Below, piece after piece: positions 8,906 through 16,845 of a stretch of 64,000 nt of DNA. The position numbers and the translations under genes were made by a program. The notes below the pieces were generated by a model. The model did no database searches and was not told the DNA's origin. It was given only the letters and a program-made list of their open reading frames with translations. How positions within the stretch are numbered: the stretch's first letter is position 1; each line of letters begins with the position of its first letter. This DNA comes from an uncultured Lachnospiraceae bacterium (lineage in GTDB: Bacteria; Bacillota; Clostridia; Lachnospirales; Lachnospiraceae), in contig CAMEIX010000014.1 in assembly GCA_945919075.1 (NCBI GenBank), positions 18,094 to 82,093 of the forward strand, in the 5' to 3' direction.

Positions 8906-9215
8906 AATTTTCCTTCAATATGATCTCATCCGGGTAAACAAGACCTAATTTATCATGCGCCATTTTCTCATAAAATTCTTTCTTATGAGTATCTACCTCA
9001 TACTGCATGATTTCATGACGTTTTGCTTTCTGTTCTTCTATCTGTTTTTCCAACTGTGCTATCTGGGCCTGATTAGCTTTCATCTTCTGATTGATTTCAA
9101 TCCGCTTTACACCAACCATAATCAGTAACAAAAGAACCACTGCCGTAACCAGTATCATACTGAAGCGATTTTGGCTTTTTCTTCGCACAGCCTTTCTTTT
9201 CTTTTTCGCTGCCAT
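8904..9215 (-). CDS. divIC: Septum formation initiator, DivIC/FtsB family
   Basis: A 103-residue bitopic protein: basic N-terminus, one membrane helix (about 19-39, MILVTAVVLLLLIMVGVKRI), then a coiled coil (about 42-75) and a short extracytoplasmic tail. DivIC pairs with FtsL in the divisome and helps activate septal peptidoglycan synthesis. Length and layout fit the family. GAGGAGAATACA precedes the ATG. The neighbours yabQ and spoIIE match the B. subtilis order. Confidence 0.9.
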   Translation of the reverse strand: MAAKKKRKAVRRKSQNRFSMILVTAVVLLLLIMVGVKRIEINQKMKANQAQIAQLEKQIEEQKAKRHEIMQYEVDTHKKEFYEKMAHDKLGLVYPDEIILKEN

Positions 9216-9232
9216 TGTATTCTCCTCAATAT

Positions 9233-9655
9233 TTACTTCTTACATATTGTAATTTTAAGCAATTTTGCCGTATGCGTCAACTTCTTTTTCGCTTTTATCC
9301 CCGCTTTGCAAAAAGGCCTGAAACATTTTTTAATCAGGGTAAACAACCACTTAATCAATTTCGAGATCCATTTTACGAAAAAGGGACTGACTGTCTTTTT
9401 ATATATAAACATGCCGACAAAGGCTCCCATCACGGCAAACCAGCGAAGCGTCCCATTGCCCTCAGTCTGCAAAACCACAAAAACGGTGATGGTGGTAAAT
9501 ATCCAGAATATACCATCCTCCAGCGAGATCAATAATCCATTATGTACAAAAACGCGCCTCAGAATACGGAACAGGTCATACACAAAAGTGATATAAGCTC
9601 CCAGTCCGACCATATGAAGAAGAAACAGATTCTCCTGAGAAATCACACCTTCCAT
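9233..9655 (-). CDS. yabQ: Spore cortex biosynthesis protein YabQ
   Basis: A 140-residue membrane protein with three hydrophobic segments (about 8-28, 45-65, 70-85) followed by a basic tail. The pattern of a YVYDLFR-like motif (here ITFVYDLFRILRRV) and the position between yabP and divIC identify YabQ. In B. subtilis it sits in the forespore outer membrane and is needed for spore cortex formation. Its presence argues for a sporulating lineage. Confidence 0.88.
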   Translation of the reverse strand: MEGVISQENLFLLHMVGLGAYITFVYDLFRILRRVFVHNGLLISLEDGIFWIFTTITVFVVLQTEGNGTLRWFAVMGAFVGMFIYKKTVSPFFVKWISKLIKWLFTLIKKCFRPFCKAGIKAKKKLTHTAKLLKITICKK

Positions 9656-9666
9656 GGCAGACCTGC

Positions 9667-9957
9667 TTACCGAAACAGTTTGGAAAGCAGGGATTCTGTT
9701 TTTTCACCCTTTGCTACGGTATCCGAGTATGCAAAACTGTCAATTTTTCCGTCCACATCCACTTCACCCTTATCCAGCATCAGCCTGTTAATATGCAGGT
9801 CGTCGCCTGCAATACGCAGCTTACCCTGCTCCGTTTCCAACAGGATTTCATGAATATCAAAGGAAATAACCTCCATTACTCCGCTTATGGTACATGTCCT
9901 ACGATTGGTCAGCATAAGTTTGTGTATTCTCTTGCCCGTATTATTCAAATCTTCCAT
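9667..9957 (-). CDS. yabP: Sporulation protein YabP
   Basis: A 96-residue YabP/YqfC family protein with the core LTNRRTCTISGVMEVISFDIHEI split over beta strands, then L-R-I-A-G-DDLHINRLML. The family acts at the forespore-mother cell boundary with YabQ. The ATG at 9955-9957 is preceded by AGAGGGG at 8 nt, so I rejected a longer reading from 10017. The yabQ gene follows 11 nt later. Confidence 0.88.
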   Translation of the reverse strand: MEDLNNTGKRIHKLMLTNRRTCTISGVMEVISFDIHEILLETEQGKLRIAGDDLHINRLMLDKGEVDVDGKIDSFAYSDTVAKGEKTESLLSKLFR

Positions 9958-10028
9958 ATCCGTTCCCCTCTTCCATATAATAGTAAACAAATCCGGCAGT
10001 CTAAAATCTGCCGTCACCTGTTTCTATG

Positions 10029-10059
10029 AATATATGTCCGGAAACTTCTTAAAATACCT
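10029..10059 (-). promoter_or_regulatory. Possible SigE-like promoter before yabP
   Basis: CATATATT (minus strand, 10029-10036) resembles the SigE -10 consensus CATACAnT, with a weak AGGTATT 16 bp upstream. YabP is mother-cell expressed in B. subtilis. The -35 match is poor, so this is tentative. Confidence 0.25.
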
Positions 10060-10060
10060 A

Positions 10061-10303
10061 TTAGCTTAAATATTCAAATAATTCTTTTGCTTCTTCCTTT
10101 TTCACGGTCTCCTGTACATCCAGTACCTTCACTTTAACTTCCTTATTTCCAAAGGAAATGGTAATAATATCTCCTTCCTTTACATTTGCGGAAGCTTTTG
10201 CCGGCTTGTCATTGATGGATACACGTCCACTGTCACAAGCTTCGTTTGCCACGGTACGTCTTTTAATCAGACGGGAAACCTTTAAGAATTTATCTAATCT
10301 CAT
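10061..10303 (-). CDS. rqcP: S4-domain ribosome quality control factor RqcP
   Basis: An 80-residue protein that is almost only an S4 RNA-binding domain: MRLDKFLKVSRLIKRRTVA, DSGRVSINDKPAKAS, EGDIITISFG. RqcP (YlmH-like/HslR family, B. subtilis YabO) works with RqcH on split 50S subunits to add alanine tails to stalled peptides. The start is ATG 10301-10303 with GGAGGA at 5 nt. The hup terminator ends at the edge of this ribosome site, so expression needs readthrough of that terminator. Confidence 0.9.
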   Translation of the reverse strand: MRLDKFLKVSRLIKRRTVANEACDSGRVSINDKPAKASANVKEGDIITISFGNKEVKVKVLDVQETVKKEEAKELFEYLS

Positions 10304-10307
10304 GATG

Positions 10308-10342
10308 TCCTCCAAAAAAAAGAGGACCCAAAATAGGTCCTC
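10308..10342 (-). terminator. hup terminator abutting the rqcP ribosome site
   Basis: GAGGACC / GGTCCTC (10322-10342) with a short loop is followed on the minus strand by eight Ts (10314-10321) and then directly by GGAGGAC, the rqcP SD. The 3' arm GTCCTC can pair either with the 5' arm or with GAGGAC of the SD. Confidence 0.85.
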
Positions 10343-10366
10343 CTGTAATAGTCATAAAGAATGAAA

Positions 10367-10639
10367 TTAGTTTAAAGAATCCTTTAATGCCTTACCAGCT
10401 TTGAACTTAGGAGCCTTGGAAGCTGCAATCTTAATCTTCTTGCCGGTCTGAGGATTCTTACCTTCTCTTGCTTTTCTTTCAACTACTTCAAAGGTACCAA
10501 AACCAACTAAAGCGATTTTTTCACCTTTCTTTAATTCATCAGCTACGGTAGCGGTGAAAGCTGCTAATGCTTTCTCAGCGTCTTTCTTGGAAATTTCAGC
10601 TTTTTCAGCAATTGCTGCTACTAATTCTGTTTTGTTCAT
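10367..10639 (-). CDS. hup: HU family nucleoid protein
   Basis: A 90-residue histone-like DNA-binding protein: [14 protein letters not shown] at the start, [20 protein letters not shown] forming the DNA-binding beta arm, and a K-rich C-terminus. It bends and packages DNA as a dimer. It has its own promoter and terminator inside the mazG-rqcP neighbourhood. The AGGAGGAG site ahead of the ATG is very strong, as expected for an abundant protein. Confidence 0.97.
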   Translation of the reverse strand: MNKTELVAAIAEKAEISKKDAEKALAAFTATVADELKKGEKIALVGFGTFEVVERKAREGKNPQTGKKIKIAASKAPKFKAGKALKDSLN

Positions 10640-10713
10640 GTTTGAACTCCTCCTCTTAATGAGTTAAATTAATAATATTCTAATTAGATGTTTCAATAAA
10701 AACGTCTATTTTA

Positions 10714-10742
10714 TATATAAATGTTTTTTGTCCCTTTGTCAA
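10714..10742 (-). promoter_or_regulatory. SigA promoter of hup
   Basis: TTGACA (10737-10742), a 17-bp spacer and TATATA (10714-10719) on the minus strand; about 75 nt of AT-rich leader precede the hup ATG. Confidence 0.75.
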
Positions 10743-10786
10743 GGCATTTTGCCTTATTTACGGCATTTTCGGGCCTTACCTCATGT

Positions 10787-11488
10787 TTATCGCTCTATTT
10801 CATCAATAAAATCGTTTACTTTGTCGGAAAGTGTCTGTTCCATGGACAATCTTCTTTTTGCTGCAATTTTACAGATATCCGCAAGCATATCCGTTAATAT
10901 CCCTGCAATCTGCCCGTCGTCCATTTCCTTTTCCAAAGACAGGCGCTCTGCATTTTTCTGTAATGCTGTTACAGAGTCTTCCACAGAAAGTTCTCTCTTA
11001 TACAGCTTGTCCGCTTTTTTGTAAACCTTGGATGCCCGGACCAGTGCCGGGAGTTCTTCGGGGATATCACGAAGGGGCGTGGTTACCCAGCTTTTTCCCT
11101 CTTTTTCCTTTTTCTTAATATCCTCCCAGTTTTTTAAGACCTGATCGGAATTATCCGCATAAACATCACCAAATACGTGGGGGTGCCTGCGAATCATCTT
11201 TTCTGCAATGTCGCTTACCACGTCCTCCATGGTAAAAAGCCCCTCCTCCTTTGCTATCTGGGAGTGCAGGGCAACCTGCAAAAGTACATCCCCAAGTTCT
11301 TCCTTCAGATTGTCCGCATCACCGGATTTGTCATAAATACGGATGGCTGCCAGCAATTCATAGGCCTCCTCTATCATACAGGGCCGCAGGCTGTCATGAG
11401 TCTGTTCCTTATCCCAGGGGCAGCCGTTCTCGCTGCGAAGGGTCGCTATAATGTCCATAAACTCTTCATACGTATATCTCTTTTCCAT
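10787..11488 (-). CDS. mazG: Nucleoside triphosphate pyrophosphohydrolase MazG
   Basis: A 233-residue MazG-type enzyme that hydrolyses non-canonical or excess (d)NTPs to the monophosphate. The N-terminal domain carries GCPWDKEQTHDSLRPCMIEEAYEL and the EELGDVLLQ metal motif (EExxE/ExxD type). A second, more diverged MazG domain fills the C-terminal half. Length is slightly under the ~260 usual for two-domain forms. It starts 11 nt after the PEGA lipoprotein stop. Confidence 0.93.
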   Translation of the reverse strand: MEKRYTYEEFMDIIATLRSENGCPWDKEQTHDSLRPCMIEEAYELLAAIRIYDKSGDADNLKEELGDVLLQVALHSQIAKEEGLFTMEDVVSDIAEKMIRRHPHVFGDVYADNSDQVLKNWEDIKKKEKEGKSWVTTPLRDIPEELPALVRASKVYKKADKLYKRELSVEDSVTALQKNAERLSLEKEMDDGQIAGILTDMLADICKIAAKRRLSMEQTLSDKVNDFIDEIER

Positions 11489-11499
11489 AATAAACCTCT

Positions 11500-12801
11500 C
11501 TATTCCGCTTCCAAAGGCACAAAGGAATAGCTGATATCCTTTTCCTCGTCATCCACCTGGACTGTATAACTTCTGGTTTCATAGCCGGATTTTCTTAATG
11601 TAATCACATGGGGGCCCGAAGTCTTCTTAATGCTGACCGGAGAAATGCCCACATAATTACCGTCCACATAAACTTCCACATCGGTGGGGGACTCAATATG
11701 CATCCGGTAATAGGTTGCCGTGGTTGTACTGTTTCCGGAGGAAACGTCCTCCTCTTCCTCATCATCCGCGGTATCCGAAGAATCCTTTTTCTCCAGTTCA
11801 ATCTCTATTCCCGCAGAAGGAGAACCCACTTTGAGATAACTGGTTGTGGTATCATAGCCTTCCGCCTTTGCAATCAATTGATGAATTCCGTACTGCAGGG
11901 AAACCGGCGCACCCGTATCCACCTTTTCCCCGTCCACATACAAAGTAGCATCCGCAGGAATCATGGCAAATACAATCTGTCCGAACTGCGGTGCCTCTAC
12001 CGTAAGATCGCTGATATCCACCGTGACCTCTTCGTTCCTCTTTATCGTTACTTTCTTGGTACCGTTTCCGCCCACTGTGGAAAACAGAACCTGATAAGTA
12101 CCTTCCGGCACTACCAAAAGCATCTCTTCCGTAATCTGGTGGATTTGATTCTGTCCCACCTCTATCCATCCGCCGATAAAATTCTCATCCCCGGATAACT
12201 TTAAGTAGCCGTGCCCCTTTTCCACCACAATGCTGTAAACATTGCTTCCAATACCGCGGAAAGTAAGGATATCCGCTGTATTTAAGTCCATAAATTCCAC
12301 TTCTTTCCCTTGGGAAAAAATTCTCGTGGTATCCGAAAAACGATAAATATCATTTCCTATCGTGATGTTATGAAGCCGGCTGTCAATAACATAACGGCTT
12401 ACGGATTCATTGGTCCACGCATTTTGTGCCATTTGCAATGTAGTCAGGGTTTTGCGGCTTTTTAAGAAGGTGATATCCGCCAGATCACCTTCCTTTATCT
12501 GGCTGATGGACAACACCTCTCCGAATTTATCCGCAAAGACCGTTGTTCCGTCATAACTAAGCGTATACTTCTTATTCAAATCCAGATTTAAGAAAGTAAT
12601 GGTCTTTTCTTCATTATCGATACGCGTTATCAGGGCTGTATCCGCAGAATCATAACTCCCCGGTCCTGCAAGTATAATGTTTTCCGAATAATTCGGGACC
12701 TGCGTCCCTGCATCTTCGACCGGCTTTTTTCCACAGCCGGTCAGTATAAAGAGGCAGATTAACACCAAAATCCCCTGTATCTTAAGCTTTCTTCCTGTCA
12801 T
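11500..12801 (-). CDS. PEGA-domain lipoprotein
   Basis: A 433-residue exported lipoprotein: basic start, hydrophobic core and lipobox LTGC with Cys at about 23. The middle is beta-rich. Two PEGA-like repeats follow: one around ATLYVDGEKVDTGAPVSL (about 285) and one at the C-terminus around TDVEVYVDGNYVGISPVSI (about 375). An acidic/Ser-Thr-rich linker of about 30 residues separates them. PEGA domains occur in surface proteins of unknown role. AAGGAAGG precedes the ATG. It sits between the CotS-like gene and mazG in one run. Confidence 0.75.
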   Translation of the reverse strand: MTGRKLKIQGILVLICLFILTGCGKKPVEDAGTQVPNYSENIILAGPGSYDSADTALITRIDNEEKTITFLNLDLNKKYTLSYDGTTVFADKFGEVLSISQIKEGDLADITFLKSRKTLTTLQMAQNAWTNESVSRYVIDSRLHNITIGNDIYRFSDTTRIFSQGKEVEFMDLNTADILTFRGIGSNVYSIVVEKGHGYLKLSGDENFIGGWIEVGQNQIHQITEEMLLVVPEGTYQVLFSTVGGNGTKKVTIKRNEEVTVDISDLTVEAPQFGQIVFAMIPADATLYVDGEKVDTGAPVSLQYGIHQLIAKAEGYDTTTSYLKVGSPSAGIEIELEKKDSSDTADDEEEEDVSSGNSTTTATYYRMHIESPTDVEVYVDGNYVGISPVSIKKTSGPHVITLRKSGYETRSYTVQVDDEEKDISYSFVPLEAE

Positions 12802-12815
12802 GTTCTATCCTTCCT

Positions 12816-13811
12816 TTACGGAATCGTATGAAAAATCTGTTCCAAAAAGGTCTGTTTCTCTTTTTCCTGTTCCCATAGTACACGTAGTTTTTCACTATTC
12901 TTTTCCGGTATCCATACCTTTCTGGAATTGTAATAGAAGTTTACGATTTTCCAGAACTTTTCCGGATAAGCCAGACGATAGTATAATTCTGTGAGGGCAC
13001 TGTCCGATAATTCAAATTCCTTGCTGTATGCTTCCAGAACAGCATCCCCAAGACTGACGGACCAGTTGTTCTTCTCCAGAAGCTTCCGCAAAAACAACCC
13101 CAGATCCCTTATTCCGTCATCTGCCATCATTTTTTCAAAATTGATGACGGCAAAGCCCTTTTCCTGCCTGATAATATTATGATAGCGGTAATCCCCGTGA
13201 CAGACCCTGCCCTCACTTGAAATTTGTCCGCCATCCTCTGCCTTTTTAAAATTCAGCCAGTTTTCCTGAACCTGTTCTGACTGACTGAGAAAATAAGGGT
13301 ATTTTTCCAAGAGCAAAATCTCAAAGGAAGATTTCTGCCCCTTTTTCTTCAGATACTGCCAGATTTTGCGAAGCTCTCTGTTATGTTTCGCAAATTCCCT
13401 GTCTATAGAGTGATCCGGCAGTTTTTCCTTAATGAGGCTGTCATCCGGAAAGTGCATGGCATGATGTAATTTCGCCAGCGTCTGTACTGCCTCCTTGCAT
13501 TCCTCCGGGTCTTTAATATTACATTCCCTGTTTTCAAAGAATGTTTTTAAAATATATTTTTTCCCGTCCAAATCCTCGGTAAATAAACCGCCTTCTTTAT
13601 TCTTTATTAACTGTTCCACCGGTACATCGGAACATTCCTTTATTCTTGTAAGGACTTCGTCTATCAGAGCAAGTTTTTCCGGGTTTCCTTCATATTCCTT
13701 AAAAATGAGACAGCCTTCCTTTGTATCACAAAGAATGGATCCCCTTCCCTTTCTGATCTGCAAAATCTCAATCTCATATTGTTCTAACAGGCTGACTGCT
13801 TTGTCGTTCAC
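12816..13811 (-). CDS. CotS-family spore coat kinase-like protein
   Basis: A 331-residue aminoglycoside-phosphotransferase-fold protein. It has KKYILKTFF (ATP-binding lysine region), VCHGDYRYHNII (Brenner-type catalytic loop, HGDxxxxN) and FAVINFEKMMADDGIRDLG, where the usual DFD metal motif is replaced by NFE. CotS-like proteins are spore coat components. The best start is GTG 13809-13811: GGGAGGG precedes it by 6 nt, while the upstream ATGs lack a site. Substrate and activity are unknown, and the altered DFD position may mean a weak or absent kinase function. Confidence 0.75.
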   Translation of the reverse strand: MNDKAVSLLEQYEIEILQIRKGRGSILCDTKEGCLIFKEYEGNPEKLALIDEVLTRIKECSDVPVEQLIKNKEGGLFTEDLDGKKYILKTFFENRECNIKDPEECKEAVQTLAKLHHAMHFPDDSLIKEKLPDHSIDREFAKHNRELRKIWQYLKKKGQKSSFEILLLEKYPYFLSQSEQVQENWLNFKKAEDGGQISSEGRVCHGDYRYHNIIRQEKGFAVINFEKMMADDGIRDLGLFLRKLLEKNNWSVSLGDAVLEAYSKEFELSDSALTELYYRLAYPEKFWKIVNFYYNSRKVWIPEKNSEKLRVLWEQEKEKQTFLEQIFHTIP

Positions 13812-13872
13812 TTTATGCCCTCCCATATGACTCATCTAACCTATCCTATGTGAGGGAAACAGAAAGTATGAC

Positions 13873-15228
13873 CTAAAATTCTTGATTCAGACGCTTTGCT
13901 TCCTCTAAAAGGTACTCCTTATTATTCTTTTCCGGCTCCTCGATTACCATGGAAAGGAGCGTATTCAAAATTTCCCCCAATCCCTTGCCCGGTCTGATGC
14001 CCTCGGCAATCAGATCCTGACCGTTAACGGCAAGCATTTTCAGGGAAACACATTCTTCTTTTGCAATTACTTCTTCATAGCAGGTGCGCCAGGCATTAAG
14101 ATTATTAAGCTTCTCCTCCCGCATATACATACTTTGTGACAGAATATCTGCCTCTTTTACCTCTAAAAGGAGGGGAAAAATGTCCGCGCCGATTTTATGA
14201 ACAGCCCGCCTTGTAAGACGGGGATTCGGAATTAAATCGTTCCCATAATCATGGTACCGCACCAGCCTCGACACCGCATGAATGGTGTCATTATCCATTT
14301 TTAATCTGCGCATTATGGTAATACCCATTTTCTCGCTCATCTCCGGGTGCCCGTAAAAATGCGTAATTCCTTCACTGTCAACGGTAAGTGCTTCCGGCTT
14401 TGCGATATCATGAAGCATCATGGCAAAACGCAGAATACGGTCCGCTCTCACTTCCGTCATGGAGTGCAGAATATGTTCTCCCACACTATAGCAGTGGTGG
14501 GGATGATTCTGCATCGTTTCCATTGCCCTGTCCCATTCGGGGAAGAAAACCTTGGTGACACCGGTCTCATAGGCAATTCTTAAGTAATCGGGATGGGGGG
14601 ATACCAAAAGCTTGGTCATCTCCATCTGGATCCGTTCCGCACTGATTTTCTGTAAGTTCGGTGCCAGTTCTCGAATGGCATCCAGAGTGCTTTCTTCGAT
14701 TTGGTACCCAAGCTGGGCAGAAAAACGGATGGCACGAAGCATCCGGAGTGCATCCTCCGAAAAACGCTCCTTTGCATCTCCCACACATCGGATAATGCCG
14801 GCACCTAAGTCATCCATTCCTCCAAAAATGTCCACCAGGCCTTCTTCCTCGTTGTAAGCCATGGCGTTAATGGTAAAATCCCTTCTGCGAAGGTCCTCTT
14901 TTAGACTGGCGGTAAACGAAACTTCCTTCGGATGTCTGCCGTCCTCATATTCTCCGTCAACCCGGTAGGTTGTAACCTCAAATCCATCCTTATCCAGCAT
15001 TACCGTAACCGTTCCATGCTCAATTCCGGTATCAATGGTACGCTTAAAAAGTGCCTTTATCTCTTCAGGCTTTGCACTGGTAGTAATATCCCAGTCATTG
15101 GGAATACGGCCAAGCAGACTGTCCCGCACGCATCCGCCAACGGCGTAGGCCTCAAATCCTGCTGCCTGAATGGTCTCTATGATATTTTTTACCTTTTCAG
15201 GCATCTGAATCTTTTTATTACTTTTCAT
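13873..15228 (-). CDS. cca: CCA tRNA nucleotidyltransferase with HD domain
   Basis: A 451-residue class II nucleotidyltransferase that adds or repairs the 3' CCA end. The catalytic motif is GGCVRDSLLGRIPNDWDITTS (residues about 31-51). RRDFTINAMAYN and the EDALRMLRAIRF helix motif follow. An HD domain with MMLHDIAKP adds predicted phosphohydrolase activity. The three tRNAs in this window do not encode CCA, so the enzyme is needed for synthesis. The start overlaps the end of the upstream propeller gene by 11 bp. Confidence 0.96.
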   Translation of the reverse strand: MKSNKKIQMPEKVKNIIETIQAAGFEAYAVGGCVRDSLLGRIPNDWDITTSAKPEEIKALFKRTIDTGIEHGTVTVMLDKDGFEVTTYRVDGEYEDGRHPKEVSFTASLKEDLRRRDFTINAMAYNEEEGLVDIFGGMDDLGAGIIRCVGDAKERFSEDALRMLRAIRFSAQLGYQIEESTLDAIRELAPNLQKISAERIQMEMTKLLVSPHPDYLRIAYETGVTKVFFPEWDRAMETMQNHPHHCYSVGEHILHSMTEVRADRILRFAMMLHDIAKPEALTVDSEGITHFYGHPEMSEKMGITIMRRLKMDNDTIHAVSRLVRYHDYGNDLIPNPRLTRRAVHKIGADIFPLLLEVKEADILSQSMYMREEKLNNLNAWRTCYEEVIAKEECVSLKMLAVNGQDLIAEGIRPGKGLGEILNTLLSMVIEEPEKNNKEYLLEEAKRLNQEF

Positions 15229-16768
15229 CTGTTACATTTCCCTGATTTAATTCCGCTATTTTTCCGTTTCCTGCATAAAACGATTTATTTTTATTGTCAT
15301 CCCTCATCAGGATTCCATCGCCCCATTTTACCATATAAGAGACGCTCTCCAGTTTCATTTCCCTGGAATCCGCTTTCTTATCTGCTGCAAATAAAATATT
15401 ATTTTCGATAAAATAAATTTTATTCTCACTTTGGTTATATTCTATCATACCTCCAATATAATCTTTCGATATAAAAGGGGAAAGCTTTTCTGTCTTTTGG
15501 AGTCCCTTTATATAATAAAGAGCTCCCTCCGGGTCGACAAAATATACCTTTGACAGCTTATCATCTGCACATAAACCGATACACTTTTCGCTTGCTTTAT
15601 AAATTTGTTTCTTATAATTCTTATCTCCCAAAGAGGATACTTTATAAATGCCATCCTCCTCTTTTAGTAAAACACTCTTACCATCCTTGGAAATAGCACC
15701 AAAGCTGTCTGCCTTTCCAAGGATCTCTGATCCTTTTCCGTCTTTATTCAAAACACCAAAATCTTTTGCACTGTAATGATCATTTAAAGTATAGAAAACT
15801 TTTCCCTTTAAGGATTTTACACCATACATATCTCCAAATCTGGAAATCCTAAATTCATTTACATGGAACTCGTTTGTTACAAAAAATCCTAAAACAGACT
15901 CTTCTGCAACACAAACCGGGTCCTTTAGCTTTGCATTATAATAATAACTTTTTCCTTTATCGTTAAATACAATTTCACTGATATCACGGTTAAAATGGAC
16001 TTTTCCTTCCAATTGTTTACCGATTTTTGCAGACTCCTTCCCATCGTACCGATAAAGCTTTATATTTTCCTCATCATTGGTATTTACATAATAAAAATTC
16101 TTTCCATTGTCACTGACCGCTACCGGATAGCTTCCATCCTTATCTATTTTTTTGGTACCACTGTTTATACCCGCCAAATACAGATTATTATCTGATCTTC
16201 CTTCATAATTTGTCACATAAGCCACATATTTTCCATTGGGAGAAAGTGTAATCTGATGAGGATAAACATCCACATCTATTTTTACAGAATTGTCCTTTGC
16301 CACATCATAAATATAAAGAGTCTGGTGATTACTGTCATCGTTATCATTCGTCAGATAAGCAATACCCTCTCCCGTATAGGACACCACAAAAGAAGATACC
16401 TTGTCAGAAATGTAAATCGGTTCCAGTTTTGTGGTAACAAGGTATAGCTCTCCATTACTGTTAAGAACAGCAACTATTGTAGAATCTATATTTTTACTGC
16501 TCTGGGAATAGTCATCTATTTTCAACGACTGTCCTTCCCCATTATAAAGGGTGTCATCTTCCACAATAATACTATTCTCTTTTAGACTTGGAATCTCATA
16601 AGTCTTGGCATTATGTGTAAAAAATATAATACCTATTACCACCAATAAGCATAATGACAAAACAACTAACGCTCTTATAAGGAACGAGTTCTTTTTCTTT
16701 GCTGCTTGTACCGGTGCATTTACTGCTTCCTTTTGTTCTTCTTTTTTGCTCTTCTTACCTTTACTCAT
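15218..16768 (-). CDS. Membrane-anchored beta-propeller-like protein (paralogue 2)
   Basis: A 516-residue protein: lysine-rich cytoplasmic tail, one membrane helix (about 29-50), then about 450 extracytoplasmic residues of repeated beta strands with SPNGKYVAYVTN, SDNGKNFYYVN and IYDVAKDN-type motifs, resembling WD40-like/TolB-like propellers. It is a clear paralogue of the product of the next upstream gene but lacks its zinc ribbon and Pro/Ala linker. ATG 16766-16768 has GGAGG at 6 nt; the T-run of a terminator ends against that site. Function is unknown. Confidence 0.7.
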   Translation of the reverse strand: MSKGKKSKKEEQKEAVNAPVQAAKKKNSFLIRALVVLSLCLLVVIGIIFFTHNAKTYEIPSLKENSIIVEDDTLYNGEGQSLKIDDYSQSSKNIDSTIVAVLNSNGELYLVTTKLEPIYISDKVSSFVVSYTGEGIAYLTNDNDDSNHQTLYIYDVAKDNSVKIDVDVYPHQITLSPNGKYVAYVTNYEGRSDNNLYLAGINSGTKKIDKDGSYPVAVSDNGKNFYYVNTNDEENIKLYRYDGKESAKIGKQLEGKVHFNRDISEIVFNDKGKSYYYNAKLKDPVCVAEESVLGFFVTNEFHVNEFRISRFGDMYGVKSLKGKVFYTLNDHYSAKDFGVLNKDGKGSEILGKADSFGAISKDGKSVLLKEEDGIYKVSSLGDKNYKKQIYKASEKCIGLCADDKLSKVYFVDPEGALYYIKGLQKTEKLSPFISKDYIGGMIEYNQSENKIYFIENNILFAADKKADSREMKLESVSYMVKWGDGILMRDDNKNKSFYAGNGKIAELNQGNVTDEK

Positions 16769-16779
16769 CTCTTCCTCCC

Positions 16780-16815
16780 AAAAACGGTGTAACCCCAAGT
16801 GGGCTACACCGTTTT
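16780..16815 (-). terminator. Terminator between the two propeller genes
   Basis: AAAACGGTGTAGCCC / GGGGTTACACCGTTTT with loop ACTT (16781-16815) and a TTTTT tail on the minus strand. GGGAGG of the next gene follows at once, so paralogue 2 is reached only by readthrough or an unseen promoter. Confidence 0.8.
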
Positions 16816-16845
16816 ATAATCCTTAAGATGCTTTCCGATGTTGTT

